Shown here: one piece after another, positions 1 through 11,225 of the stretch | Layout of the letters: each line of letters opens with the position of its first letter | Numbering within the stretch: the first letter of the stretch is position 1 | Origin: Tenodera sinensis | Lineage: Eukaryota > Arthropoda > Insecta > Mantodea > Mantidae | DNA length: 64,000 bases | Assembly (NCBI GenBank): GCA_030765045.1 | Contig: CM060967.1 | Coordinates: 124,079,412-124,143,411, forward strand | Direction of reading: 5' to 3' | Translations under genes and position numbers: made by a program | The notes under the pieces: model-generated | What the model saw: only the letters and a program-made list of their open reading frames with translations | Database searches by the model: none | Told to the model about the DNA's origin: nothing

Positions 1-305
1 AATGCTTAAACAATACGCACTATACGATGGGTAAATAACTTTAAACATTTTGCTTTCACGTTGCCAATTTATTATTTGTTGTTTAAATTCAAACAACTAA
101 TTATTTAATTTACTTTTAGTAAGCTGATAACCATCGTGTCACTTTATTGTTCAGTTGTTCTCAATATTGAATGTTTATCAAGAATATTGCTGTTAACTAT
201 TATGTGATTGTAAATTTGATTGCTAATAGGAAGACACAACAGAAACGTAACTGCATGAACTACAAAAATAATAATAAAATATATTAAAAAAAATAAAAAA
301 TAATA
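1..305. other. AT-rich DNA, nothing recognised
   Basis: I see no coding signal or known repeat here. It is AT-rich, with an A-rich stretch at about 265-310 that leads directly into the TC end of the first family A copy. Confidence 0.5.
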
Positions 306-1245
306 AAAATCTTTGCTATGTTCCACTCACATGCTTTTTCTACTCTTATACAAGCTTATTCCTCTTTTTACTTAATTGGGATAAACATTTCCTCTTTATC
401 TATCTCGTTCTAGGTAAAAAAGGGATAAGGGAATACAGTAGGCTTTAAGCTATTAAGAACTGGTTGCTGCGTAAAAGCTCTGAGCTTCCTTCCTCTTTGC
501 ATCGCCAGAAATTAAAAATAGCTTTCTATTTGAGAATAGCAGAATATGAAAACTCAAAATAACAAGGTGTATCTAAAATTGGTTAACTCCACAAAAAATT
601 GATTTGACTCAAATTATATGCTTTAACGAGATCTACATATTTTATGTAACATTTTGTCTAATCTTTCCGTTTACGAGTTATGCAAAAGTCATCAACAATA
701 AAGGATCATAATAAAGACATTTCCAAGAATTTCAAGATATAGATACATTATGTTTCTCATGAATATAGCTTAAACATATAGTATATTTGAGAGGTAGAAT
801 CAGAACTGAAAAATTCAACCGATTCGTATTTCTTCCGGTAGAACACAAAGGAAATCTCACATCAGAGATAAATATCCCAAGGGCGACTTACAGCCGTAAG
901 TACTTTGTGTCTCAAGGTTAATTATTAACCTTAAGATGGTAAACATTGCCCACACACGGCTTGTGTGCTTAAAAACACCAGCGATGGGTTTGTTGGCATA
1001 AATAAATATAGTATATTAATGAAAATCATCAAAGCCATTTTTGAAAAAATTATTTTCTTTGAAAAATGTTCCGTATAAAGGAACAGCCAGACGCACACCA
1101 CCGCCACACTATACACATATAACTTTTTTCTAAAAAAGCTTTAATGGATTCAGGGGACCTCAAAACGTGCACTTCGAGTGAAATCTCGGTATTAAAATTT
1201 TGGGCAGATCACAGTGCTTCCTCTGTTTACCTAGTATGTGCACGT
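306..1245 (+). mobile_element. Family A (Helentron/HINE-like) copy, interrupted by a SINE-like repeat
   Basis: A diverged copy of the dominant repeat. It starts at a TC end next to A-rich DNA (TCTTTGCTATG at 310). It then shows landmarks found in the other copies: ACTCACATG plus a degenerate TTTCTAC motif, an AGGGAATACAGTAGGCTTT stretch near 432, an ACGAGATCTACAT stretch near 627, and a TATGCAAAAGTCATC stretch near 679. Homology stops at 787 and resumes at about 1018 (AAAATCATCAAAGCC). The tail is present at 1150-1200 (GGGGACCTCAAAACG, then a GTGAAATCTCGG stretch). The internal microsatellite is reduced to short CACACCACC-like sequence. The 788-1005 interruption has its own target duplication and is listed separately. 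No protein is encoded. Confidence 0.85.
788..1005 (-). mobile_element. SINE-like insertion with 12-bp target duplication (tRNA module absent)
   Basis: This 218-bp block sits inside the family A copy and is flanked by the same 12 bases, ATATAGTATATT, at 776-787 and 1006-1017. That makes it a real insertion. Positions 788-911 match 1838-2053, sharing an ACTGAAAAATTCA start, an ACCGATTCGTATTT stretch, and CTCACATCAGA. It lacks the 90-bp tRNA-like segment that the second copy carries. The remaining ~95 bp (912-1005) is not seen in the second copy. Orientation is set by the tRNA-like part of the relative at 1838-2053. Whether this is a true SINE or another short element is uncertain. Confidence 0.75.
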
Positions 1246-1837
1246 GGTACAGAAATTAAAACTGGTAAAAGAATAACACTGATACCGAAGCTATTTAGAG
1301 ACACGTACGTGTAAATAGTACAGAAACAAAGGAGATGATTAATTATGAATCAGCCATGCAGTAAGAGACCATCTCTGCAAACTAAGCAAGTCGGTGTAGA
1401 CCTCTTTGTCATCAGCATAAGTGAAACACAGAAGAAGGATTTACATGAACAAGTTGCAAAATTGCGTTATGTTACAAGCTCTAGCTCTCTTTCTAATTCG
1501 TTCAGCGACCTCTAGCATCAGAATGAAAAAGTCTGTGATTCAAAGCTTTATCAATGTGTATCAGCTTAGTTTATCATAAGTAAATAATACGCATATTGTG
1601 TCCATTGAGGTGACTAAGTTATCAAGGAAGGCACTCGACGCAGTTGATACACGGACATGCATGACTATTTAAACCATGTTCTATTCGTTATAATTTCTGC
1701 ACTGATACTGCTGTCCTGATATAGCCTCTTAGGCGACACAAACTATTTCCGAATTTAACATGATCATTGGGGCTCCGATTTTTATGACATCATATTATCC
1801 TTTCTTTACTTATTCGTACCTAAGTTAATTTAAGCAT
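1246..1837. other. Unassigned AT-rich DNA
   Basis: I found no open frame of note, no recognisable repeat and no structured RNA in this stretch. Confidence 0.5.
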
Positions 1838-2055
1838 GAGAGTAGTATCGGTACTGAAAAATTCAGTCACAGCCGAGATTTGAGCCACAGACCTTCCGCT
1901 TCACGCACGGCTGCTCTAACTACTGAGCTACTGTGACAACTTGCCAGTATGACGTTGAATCCTCCAACCGATTCGTATTTTTCCCGGTAGATCACAAAGG
2001 GAATCTCACATCAGAAATAAATACCCCAAGGACGACTTACATTCCTAAGTACTTT
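1838..2055 (-). mobile_element. SINE-like repeat with tRNA-like module
   Basis: A second copy of the repeat at 788-1005. On the minus strand, 1866-1937 is a 72-nt tRNA-like segment. It has a 7-bp acceptor-like pairing (GTCACAG with CTGTGAC), a D-arm/box A (TAGCTCAGTAG) with GCTC/GAGC stem, and a weakened box B (GGCTCAAATCTC). The anticodon and T stems pair badly, so this is a tRNA relic rather than a working gene. Non-tRNA sequence shared with the first copy lies on both sides (1838-1865 and 1963-2053). That is unusual, because a SINE normally starts with its tRNA head. Confidence 0.7.
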
Positions 2056-3013
2056 ACCATTATAGTTTAAGCATGTTTCCGGCATTTTTAACATAATGAA
2101 TAGCTTTCATTGATCATATTGGTAAATGCATTACTGCCCATATTTTAGCGGTAGGTCATATTTATAGTATAGTAGTCATGTTTTATGGAGTATTTAACAC
2201 TTCAGATATCCTTGTAAACAACATAGCTATCATAACCATTTTGCTTTCCCATTCAGCCTATTGCAACACGTTCGGGGACTTGACCTGATCTGCGAACTAT
2301 TGCATGAAGTGCAGTGAGATTGAAAAAGTAAAATTTACAATTATTTAAATCACCATGTCAAAAACCTTAGCCTACATAAAATTAAATTTTTCTGTAATAT
2401 TAAAATCCATCACTCACCTTAAAAAGGGTGAATTAGTTCAAAAGGTTAGGGAAAATTTACGTTGGGTTCTTGGAAGAAATCCTACGTATACAACATTTAT
2501 AAAATTGGTGACTTTCTGGTGGCAAAGAAGCAAAAGTCGATGAAAATGAACTAGAATTTTCTGCTAATGATTTCCGTTATTTCAAGTTTGCCTTCATTAC
2601 ATCATGTGATATAGAAAGAAGTTTCTTCAGGTACCTATAAAGCTTTACTTACTGACAATCGAATATCCTTCAAGTTTGACATTAAATTTGAAACTCCATG
2701 TTATTTATCCATTGTAACTCTGTTGAAAGTGAAGGTTAAGAGAGGTATGAATTATTTCATCTGTAACTATTCATAGTAAATACATTTTTTCGTTTTAAGC
2801 CTTAGGTCATTTTATCAGTGTTTTATTTCGTAGTTTGATGACTTTTACAATACAAATGCATGAATATTTCAAGATTTTTAAGGTAATAAAAACCTGAGCC
2901 CTAATGATAATTTATTGTGATACAAATAGAATTATCAATTTTACACTTGCACAACCAGAGCTCCGAATTAGTGTATTTGCTTATTTTGTACCTTTGTTCA
3001 GTTACATGCACAA

Positions 3014-3015
<2 letters not shown>
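2056..3015. other. Unassigned AT-rich DNA
   Basis: It contains a short open frame at 2355-2543 (+, 62 codons, ending in a basic stretch WWQRSKSR). I cannot assign it and it may be chance. No repeat of the families found elsewhere is visible. Confidence 0.4.

Positions 3016-3104
<89 letters not shown>
3016..3104. repeat. (CA)n microsatellite, ~89 bp
   Basis: About 44 uninterrupted AC units. The left flank (GTTCAGTTACATGCACAAAT) loosely recalls the GCTGTTCA...GACACAC lead-in of family A. The right flank does not match family A, so I do not assign this tract to it. Confidence 0.95.
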
Positions 3105-3105
<1 letters not shown>

Positions 3106-3769
3106 TTAATATAAGGTATTTTAACCACCGATTCCTTTTGGGCTTGAGGCAAATATGTGTATTCAGTCGTACGTTGGAAATACCATTTTGAAGTGCAATT
3201 AGGCGTGTGGCCTAATTGCACTACTGTGACATACAGTATAGTATTGATGCAACATTTGAAGCAGCATTTGCCAGTCTTACATGTAACAATTTTGAAGTAA
3301 AATTAGCGTTTTGTAGGTCACACGTTGATAAGACAGTTTGAAGCAACAATAACGACTAATAACGTGTTAGTCCTTTGATTCAGTTCTTTGCCGCCGATAG
3401 AGCACTGAGATTTCTCTCCCTGGGTATGCGTGGGTTTTGTTTGGAAAGGATGACGCTAGTTATGGTGATAACGTCTTTAAATGAATGTTTCCATTATTTT
3501 CCCTATTTGCACTCACTGAGACATTAGGTTATAAAACAATTCACCAGTCAAATAAAACTTCAGCCGTATTTACACATCTGGAATATGCTTCACTCGGCCG
3601 TTGATTTGTGTTTCACGCATTCAGACACTTCCCAGAAAAATAACTATATTTCCCAGTCGCAGTGATGCTAACAAACCTGTTTAACTTTTTAAATTCGCGA
3701 TACTAACCTATGTTCATGTTCTTTTATTTCTGATAATTATTGTAGTTCATTATTATTAATTATATTTTA
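3105..3769. other. Unassigned DNA
   Basis: No recognisable element or coding signal. It becomes very AT-rich after 3740, just before the next family A fragment. Confidence 0.45.
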
Positions 3770-3822
3770 AATTATTAATTTTCGGAATATATAATTTCAG
3801 TATCAGGGTTATGCTGTTCATA

Positions 3823-3911
<89 letters not shown>

Positions 3912-3940
3912 ATTTTTTTCTTAAAATTCTTTATGGTTTT
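3770..3940 (+). mobile_element. Family A fragment around a (CA)n tract
   Basis: Only the microsatellite segment of family A survives. TTATGCTGTTCATAGACAC leads into about 86 bp of (AC)n at 3824-3909, followed by a weak match to the TTTTTCTAAAAATGC block. The family body and tail are not recognisable on either side. Confidence 0.55.
3824..3909. repeat. (CA)n microsatellite in family A
   Basis: About 43 perfect AC units with the GCTGTTCATAGACAC lead-in that also precedes the tract at 19383. It occupies the fixed microsatellite site of family A. Confidence 0.9.
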
Positions 3941-4044
3941 GTATAGAGTGTTCCATATAGAGTAGGGGTCCTCCTTCAACTATTCAGGTTGCAGTATATC
4001 GTATTTAAAAGAACAAGGGGCTAAAATAAAATTAGTAAATTTCA

Positions 4045-4340
4045 GTAAACGTGTGAAACAATAAGAAGAACTGTAAGGAATAACGCACACCGTTCAACAA
4101 AATTAAAATTTCATAAAGCATTACCTTACCATTATTAAATTATGGTTCAGTAAATTGGTCTATAAATCGAGGAATTAGAAAGAAAATAGAAACCAGTGAA
4201 ATGAAATTTCTAAGAAATTTCTCTGAATTAATTCAGCAGAAAAGAATAACCGGTACCAACATATAACTAGAATGAATGACGGCCGACTACCTAAAATAAT
4301 GTTAAGACTACAAACTGAGAAGGCAGAGAAATATGCCAGC
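4045..4340 (+). mobile_element. LINE 3' ORF remnant (RTE-like C-terminal region)
   Basis: Broken reading frames recall the C-terminal part of insect RTE-like LINE polyproteins, downstream of the reverse transcriptase core. The order is ETIRRTVRNNAHRSTKLKF near 4054, then IETSEMKFLRNF near 4185, then an RMNDGRLPKIM motif near 4272. Stops and frame changes separate them. The order (small basic segment, ETxEMKFLR, RMxDxRLPK) is the same as in the fragments at 20465, 33115 and 40561, which supports a common family. It is a dead, 5'-truncated copy with no intact domain. Confidence 0.65.
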
Positions 4341-5159
4341 CAAGAATAAATGGTTCGGCTATATCGCCTTTGAAGTCAGAACAGGTCAATAAGCCTAATT
4401 CTTGGGGATGATCATGATAGAGTTGCAAAACATGTATTTCCCGTGAAATGTCGCATTTTTGGATGGAATATACTATTTCTCTACGTATTATGTACACGGC
4501 AGTGAAAGAAAAATCAGGTTAAAATCTAAAAGTCCGAGCTATAATGATCAAACTTTTGTGAAATTGTAAGATGCATCACAAGTTCAACAAGAACTTTAAT
4601 GCATTGCTTGGAAGGCTATCGAAACAAAACTAAAGCTTGTCAATGTTCTTGGTTCTAACACAGTGAAAGACATCAATGGTAATAGAGGTAGGATGTTGCC
4701 ACATCTACAGTAACGGTTTAAAATTTACTATTATCTTGCTTAAGAAAAAGCTAAGGACCCGCCATACTTGTTGTCTGACGTCAATAAGCAGACGTGAACA
4801 ATAGGTGTACGAGGATTGACAGTTGGTGTCTAGTTAAGGTAAAGTTGGGACTATAGTGTTTGTATAATGTGTGTTAATTATACAGATGCCTGCGTGACTA
4901 GGCACTTCATAGAGAGAGAACGGCGACCACCAAAAATACCTACCACAGCAGGCAGAGCATCTGATTGCAAAAGTGCAATGTTTGACAAGCGCGACTTCCC
5001 TCTACCTGAAATAAAGCGTATTAATGCCAATAATTGCCCATTCTTTTAGTGTATGCCTTTTCCTAACTAAGGGGACCAGTGCAAAAATGTCTTGCTTCCA
5101 GAAAGTCTAATATTGTTAAAAGAAAACTATTTAACACTCTTCCTAATGATCTTACGTCT
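4341..5159. other. Unassigned DNA
   Basis: Two short frames are present (4291-4497 minus, 4867-5049 plus). Neither shows a recognisable domain. No repeat of the named families is visible. Confidence 0.4.
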
Positions 5160-5160
5160 C

Positions 5161-5220
<60 letters not shown>

Positions 5221-5232
5221 ACACACACACAT
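5160..5232. repeat. Compound microsatellite (TCTG)n(TC)n(AC)n
   Basis: A run of TCTG units passes into about 45 bp of TC, broken once by TTTC, then into five AC units and an ATACAC end. It does not lie in a recognisable family A copy. Confidence 0.95.
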
Positions 5233-5729
5233 ACACTTTTGAAACAAATATAACAAATATTTAGAAGAGACTACAAGCTTCACTTATTTTAGTATTTGCT
5301 GCAAGTTCTTGACATTAAACGCAAACTAGTTTCGTGGTATACAGGGTGTCCCCCCCAAAAAAAACACCGACAACTCTTAATATGTTGTGCGTCCCCCAAC
5401 TAATCGGTTTTCAAATAGGAACCCCTGTTCGGAAATTTATTTGCTGTTACGCACGGTCTGGAATTTTTTCTGTGATAAAGTAGAAAGTGCATTGCATCAA
5501 TTGCAGGAAACAGAGAATACGCCTCGCACCTCGATCCTATGCAGATATTCCGTGGTTACCGCCCACAGGAGGTAAAATAAGGTGGAGGTACAGCGGGACG
5601 CTATAGGCAGAGATGCCCTGACGGTTCCAAGTTGATGTCCCGGTCACACCGACGGCGACGAGCTGCTCACAGAAGGCTTCCCTCCGGACCATTTTTCTAC
5701 ACCGGCCGACACTGCACAGCACCTAAGCC
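5233..5729. other. Unassigned DNA with a possible transposon end
   Basis: At 5340 the text ACAGGGTGTCCCCCCC resembles the terminal sequence of many mariner/Tc1 elements, but I could not find a matching second end. The rest is GC-richer than the surroundings and unassigned. Confidence 0.3.
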
Positions 5730-5915
5730 TACCTGAAATATGAGGGAGGCGAAATGATACGAAATCATGGAAATTAATCATGGTCGAAGAGAAACCAGCA
5801 TTCGCCCAGCCAAAGTGGGAAAATCATTGAAAACCCATGGTAAAGTGGTCAGAAATCGAACCCGGGACCAAAGGCGAACCCTCTCGCTCGGTTTGTTGCA
5901 ACAGTAGAATACATT
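5730..5915 (-). mobile_element. Possible SINE fragment
   Basis: On the minus strand a box B-like sequence, GGGTTCGATTTC, lies at about 5857-5868, preceded by CCTTTGGTCCC. It is followed by a GC-moderate body (TTTCCCACTTTGG, TTTCGCCTCCC). No box A at the right distance is convincing and no tail or target duplication is seen, so this may be a 5'-damaged SINE or chance. Confidence 0.35.
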
Positions 5916-6294
5916 GTTGTTTTTTTCTTGCTAAGAGTGTATTTTTCTGGACAGAGGTTAACAAAAATATGTCAAATTGTTTCAGGAAAGCAATAACTAG
6001 CTGTTTCCAAAGTTGGTTTTGCATCTGCTGAAGATTAAGGTTGTGTATACATGAAAAACGTAAGGTTGACCGGTCTTCCATATTTGCTAGTATTTTAGCC
6101 TTATTTTGTTTAATCTCCCAGTTCAAGTAATTTTGACATCTCTTCCGCTTTTCATTCAGTGACATTAATTCTGAGTCTTGAATTGGATATATAGAATTAT
6201 GTCCATTATAAAACGCAGACTGCAAAATACTATAGCTATACACTGCTATAGAATATATCGAACTACTGATCACTTTTTCCAATTTTGGGAGCAT
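5824..6294 (-). CDS. Unrecognised 156-codon open frame (doubtful)
   Basis: This is the longest uninterrupted frame in the window, starting at an ATG at 6294. The middle is polar and glutamine/lysine-rich (for example NLQQMQNQLWKQL). I see no signal peptide, zinc-finger spacing or catalytic motif. Its last ~15 codons run into the SINE-like box B sequence (LVPGSISDH), which argues that the end is not functional coding. It could be a fragment of an unknown transposon protein or chance in AT-rich DNA. Spliced host coding sequence cannot be ruled out. Confidence 0.15.
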   Translation of the reverse strand: MLPKLEKVISSSIYSIAVYSYSILQSAFYNGHNSIYPIQDSELMSLNEKRKRCQNYLNWEIKQNKAKILANMEDRSTLRFSCIHNLNLQQMQNQLWKQLVIAFLKQFDIFLLTSVQKNTLLARKKQQCILLLQQTEREGSPLVPGSISDHFTMGFQ

Positions 6295-8735
6295 TATTGT
6301 AATTGGTAGTTGCTAACAGCGAGCATTCTTTTTTCATTGAGTGGTAGAGTGTGGCTTGGCTGAAGGAACAATACGTGGATAAAATGTGATATGTCAAGAT
6401 CTCCTGAACTCATTCAAGTTGAATTGCTTATTGCTATAGATTTTCAAATGATTTACAAGAAGCTCTTTAACTATGTGACAGCTGATGCCACACTTCTGAC
6501 AGTGTGAACGAACTTTCAAACATTTGATCAAAAATTTTCAAATGAGCAATATAAGTGAAACTGGAAAATTATCGCATTGTATTACCCATTTATTGACTTT
6601 GAAGCTGGTGCGTCATTTGAATCATTTACACTGTCGGTCATTTGTGACTGTTTTTCACAAAGTGTGATGTTTCTTCATAGTTAAGTCTGGAAATCATGAA
6701 TTATTTTACCTTTTCTTCAGCCTAGTTCTGGCTCAGTGGTGACTTCACATGGCTGTGAAGACTGAAAGGATCAACGGGTGAACTTATTGAAATGTAATTC
6801 ATTATTTAAGAAGACACATATAAAACTCGTTTTATCTCACTTGTTTTTAGTCTCCATAGCAACGCGATTTTTCATGATCGCATCTTGTTGCCAATTGCAA
6901 TAAAGAATGTCTTTAACAAATCCCTTCTAAATGCACAATTTTACAAATAATATACCTTATCGTTTTCAAATTAATTTCTTTAATTATTAATTATATTTTA
7001 AATAACAAAATGACATTACGTTTTACTTTTCTCGTTCCCTTGAATGAATTTACAAAAATTTACCTAAAGGCTTAAACAAAAAGGTCCGTTCACAGGAGGC
7101 CTTGGAAAGCTTTCGAAAATTTGTTTCGCGAGTTATGTGAGCAAATATATTTAATATTAGTACATCCAAACTAGGATTTTAAACATTAAGTGCAACTTCG
7201 ATTCTTAATACCAGTATTTACAAATACAAGAGAAAGCAACATAAGGTGCTCCAGGATTGAAGAGTTCTATATCGGTGGAATTTAACCTAACTCCATGCTG
7301 CATTACAACACATGCTTCACTTAGGTATACAAGGAAGCTATTGACTAGCTAGTTTCAGCTCTATTAGTCAAACAACGATATTGCTTCTGAGGTACTTACA
7401 TACGTCAAGCTACACATGAGAAAAACCAAGCCATCGTTATAGAATCCCATGACGACATTACACTACGAGAATATGCTGTAATTCTCGCATCTGCATGTAG
7501 TAGGCTGTCTCTTGAGTGCAAAAATTGTCAAAACCCTTATTGCTAACTGCAGCTGCATCACTATTGACAATGTTGTTCTTCCCATCCGTCCTCTGTTGAC
7601 ACCTAATAAAAGAGTAATCATTTTCAATATCTCCGCCATAATGCCTAGTCAGGAACTTTAACAGTGCCTTAACACCCGTCGGATTTAAAATATTTTGAAT
7701 ATACATGTTAATGCTAGTTCAGAATATACTGTGACATGGCTTCTCCATGTCATTAAGACTCTTTGATTTTCAAGGAGGTTGCCATAGAGACAGTTTGAGT
7801 TGTTGAAGATGAAGAGACAGAAACTAGTATGGTGTGAGAGTTTGGAAAGATTAAGAGACAGAAACTAGTAGTGTGGCTGTACTTGAAGCTTGAGAAAATA
7901 AAAAGATTTGCTAAATTTGTTACATTTAAAATTTGTTACAATACGCATAAATCTTCTAAATCAATACAGTGAAAGGTCGATAGATCGATGTGTTCACGAG
8001 CTGGGGAAACATTTCTAAAATCTTATTTTCAGCTTGAAAACATGGCAGCATTATATAAACAGTGGATTTCATATATCGTATATAATAATGTAGATTCTGT
8101 CAGATTATTTTGCATGTATATCTGAGTCAGCTGCGTCTGATTTAAGGATGGTGGATCAGATGTTACGTTCTGCTTGTCAGTCAGTTTCTTTCGGCTGCTT
8201 TTGTTGAGAAAGAGTTGGAGCTGTGTGTTGCCACAGAAGGCCTTAGTCATGGTGTATCTTCGCCGAACAATTGGCTCTTGTGAGATGCCGGGGAACCGCT
8301 GCAACGGCAAAAGAAAGAATAACAATTTCCGGGCGGAAGACTTGTTGCCATTGTTACCAACTGTCAGGATGGCGTCTCTCATGCCTGTGGGGAATGTTTA
8401 CATTGCATAACCTGTACCTGCTTCTTCAGACCTTTCCAGTCATCGCCGCTTCTCACATATTGGAGAAGGGCATTGTTTTCCTGAGGGATACTGAAATAAC
8501 AATTGTCTTATCTCTGTGTACACATCTCCTTGGCAAGTCACTTCCTTATGCGCTCATCAGTATCAGAAATTGCAGTTTTGTGTCAAGGGAAAGAAGCATT
8601 ATTTGGTGACATTTGCAAGGCGTTGCATAAACTCATACTTGACAAACACTATTAAAAATATCAGACTGCAGTCTTGGAGATAACATGTTAAATATTGTTC
8701 AGTAAATGGCTTCTATAAGTTTCATTGCCCAATTT
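6295..8735. other. Unassigned DNA
   Basis: About 2.4 kb without a recognisable element. It holds a 41-bp direct duplication at 7813-7870 (listed separately) and several overlapping short frames at 8029-8609 on both strands. None has a recognisable domain. Confidence 0.4.
7813..7870. repeat. Two-copy short direct repeat
   Basis: AGAGACAGAAACTAGTA occurs at 7813-7829 and again at 7854-7870, with similar purine-rich sequence around it. The repeat period is 41 bp. Confidence 0.8.
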
Positions 8736-8739
8736 ATAC

Positions 8740-9125
8740 AGAGTGGTCCAGAACTATGTACTGACTCTTTGATAATATGAGTAGGTACCTTGAGAACAAA
8801 ATGAATAACAAACAAACAAACAAAATGAACAAACTTATAATTTTTCACAGTAATGAAGTTGAATGCTTTCTTAAGGGGTGTCAGTCATTTTGTGCGTTCA
8901 AAGTGACTAAATCAGTCATCTACAGCGTCCATGGTTGTCACCTGCTGACGAACTAGGGATGTGTGTATGTCTCGTGCTGTGGTTACGTACGATAGTTAAT
9001 TGATTGTCTTGCTCATCCAGTACTGTTGACTTTTGTCCACAAACTCGTTTTTTAAGGTTTCCCATACGAAAAAGACCAAAGGAGTTAGATCTGCACACCA
9101 TAGTTCGCTCAGTAGTTGAGCGCAA
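8740..9125 (-). mobile_element. DDE transposase remnant (mariner/Tc1-like, C-terminal part)
   Basis: On the minus strand at about 9000-9075 the frame reads FGLFRMGNLKKRVCGQK. This resembles the block after the third catalytic residue in IS630/Tc1/mariner-type insect transposases, where a DFFLWG-like sequence leads into LKxxVY. The acidic residue expected at the start is missing. Further down the minus strand the frame decays. Near 8748 it ends in GAGTGGTCCAGAACTATG, which could be the transposon end. The catalytic core upstream is not present here. The related core fragment at 53495-53880 is a different copy. Confidence 0.45.
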
Positions 9126-10506
9126 TTGAATCTCAACTAGTGGGCAGTTTTAACCTCATTTGCAAGAGATCGTGAGTGGCATTGTTGGTCTAATATACGA
9201 GTACTATCTGGAAAAAAGACTAATAATCTACTTTGTTACATATCGTATGTAACATCTTTGAAAAGGTCATTACCATGTTTTATACAACCTCTTGCGAGAG
9301 TGTTTAAAATTCTTAAATGCTGAATTTTGTTATGTTGATGTTGCTAATAGTGATGTATTTTTCTTTGTTACATCTAGTCACGTGATGTATATTTATGTTC
9401 CCATATAGCTCAGTTCAGCTATACAATGTATATATGCAGTAATGTAGAAGCAAGTGCAAATGCATTTTGCGATTATTAATCAGTCTTGGCACAGCTAGAA
9501 AATCGTATTCTTAATTGCGTACGTGGGTATCATAAAATAAGCCACTTAATCGTTACTATTGTGTAATTTTAACGTGACAGTTACAACCGTTACCCGAAAA
9601 TAATCGTTTGCCATATGGCTTTTAAAAATATACTATCTGTTTAGTCTGCTGATCCTTATTTACACCTACAAAGAAATGTGTAATACACGTACAATTTATC
9701 TTGAGCCCTGAAATCTAGTGCCACGAATGGTCCGAGTCGAGAAGGCCTGTCAAAGTAACAACTGAGCATCGTTGTCCATATTCCAGTGTTACCACTTGTG
9801 CATTTCATATATAGCGCTACCTTTGTTTCTGCTTCTTACATTATACCGGTTTACTTTCCTATTTTACTCTTGTGTTTAACTAACTCGACAGTAATTTTAA
9901 GTACTAAATGCCTGAAGCAAATCCAACATCCACATCGCAAACTCCTGTAAATAGTAAAAGAATGAGCTATGTATTAACCCTCTTCCTTCAACGGTTGCCC
10001 AACCTGAAGAAAACAATTGCTGAACCTAAATGCACAGCCTTCTACGATGTAATTTAAAGTACGACTGCTTAAAGCATAGGAAAAGTTATGTTGCAGTCGT
10101 CAGTAACAATTTCTTTCGAGTTTTGCACCTGGTATATATTATTTATATGCACGTAAATTATTGTACATATTTCAGTATACATACATGTAGCACTTTCCTT
10201 AGTATAGATAGGGTGAGACGGAGGAGAATGGCCTTTTGTCTTGTGGTGGGAAAGTTGACAGCTGTTTAAGCAACCCCCGAACCTGAAACCATTCACTTCT
10301 AGGCTCACGCGTTCTCTAATGACTGTTGACATATCACGTTACTCTAACAAGTAGCTATTCCCACATACACTCTTTATGTAAAGATATGCCTCTCGGGTTA
10401 CTATGTCAATCAGGAGTTGGATTACAGACCACTACAACGAGCTAGAGGTGTCTAGTGCAAGTGGGCCAATTATTATTGCCATTCACTGACAATTTGATAC
10501 AAAAAA
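9126..10506. other. Unassigned AT-rich DNA
   Basis: No recognisable element. Overlapping short frames at 10030-10332 on both strands have no domain that I can name. Confidence 0.4.
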
Positions 10507-11213
10507 CTAACATGTGTTGCACTCACATGACTTTCTCTACTCTTCTACTAACCAATCTTACAAACTCTTCGTATTAGTTAAGATGAACATTTTCAGATGT
10601 TGACTTATTTCCTTGTAGGTGCAAGGGGAATATGGGAATACAGTAGACTTTGACGATAGTCAAATATTTTAAAGCTTTGAGATTCCGTTCTCTTCCATTT
10701 AACGACAGTTTATTTTCCAAAGCTCACACAAATAACAATATCTCCGAAATGCTTCACTCTATAAAAAATGTATTTGGATATAAATTGTGTGTTTTAGCAA
10801 GATCTACATTTTCTGTTACGGTTAACCAGTCATGCAAAAGTCATCCAAGTAAACAGGACTATGTGGGTTATAGCCAGAGAATTGAAAATATACACTTCAT
10901 TTACCATAAAATATTTCAAACATGGAATTTTAATCAAAATCTTAAGAGCTATTTTCGAGAAAATCGAAGTTTTCGAAAAATTTTACATGTAAAGGGTAGC
11001 ATAATGTGGAGCAATTTTCTTCAAAATCTTTGTGTCCCATCCTTGTAAGATGTTAAACTTAAATACCAAGTTTGGTTTTTAAGCGTGTTTTCGTTTTAGA
11101 GTTGTGCTGTCCATAAACTGACACACACAGGACCTTTTTCTAAAAATGCTGTTTTTTGGATTCAGGGGCCTCAAAACAGATATTTCCGGTGAAATATTGA
11201 CATCGAATACTAA
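10507..11213 (+). mobile_element. Family A copy, near full length, short microsatellite
   Basis: A well-preserved sense copy. It starts with ATGTGTTGCACTCACATGAC and the subterminal ACTTTCTCTAC at 10529-10541. It continues through AGGGGAATATGGGAATACAG (10623), the ACAGGACTATGTGGGTTATA stretch (10854) and TTTTACATGTAAAGGGTAG (10980). The microsatellite site at about 11118-11130 holds only a few CA units (TGACACACACAGGACC), followed by CAGGGGCCTCAAAAC and CGGTGAAATATTGACATCGA. The 3' hairpin is missing because a second, inverted copy begins just beyond. A chance 132-codon frame at 10650-11048 lies inside it. The other copies have stops there, so I do not call it a gene. Confidence 0.9.
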
Positions 11214-11225
11214 AAATGTGAACAT

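Noticed and set aside
1866..1937. Functional tRNA gene
   Set aside because: The acceptor pairs, but the anticodon and T stems do not, and it is embedded in a repeat. Treated as a tRNA-like module.
3016..3104. Family A copy around this CA tract
   Set aside because: The left lead-in is vaguely similar, but neither the tail nor the body of family A can be found beside it.
2901..3221. Long frames on both strands through the CA tract, encoding (TH)n or (CV)n
   Set aside because: Any (CA)n tract is open in several frames and gives such dipeptide repeats. The same applies at 19363, 20042, 27102, 34075, 41545, 43239 and 54236.
5340..5356. mariner-type transposon end ACAGGGTGTCCCCCCC
   Set aside because: No matching inverted end and no transposase in range. 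Kept only as a note.
10650..11048. 132-codon plus frame
   Set aside because: It lies entirely inside a family A copy. Other copies have stops in this frame (for example the CTTTTAAAGC block), so it is chance openness.
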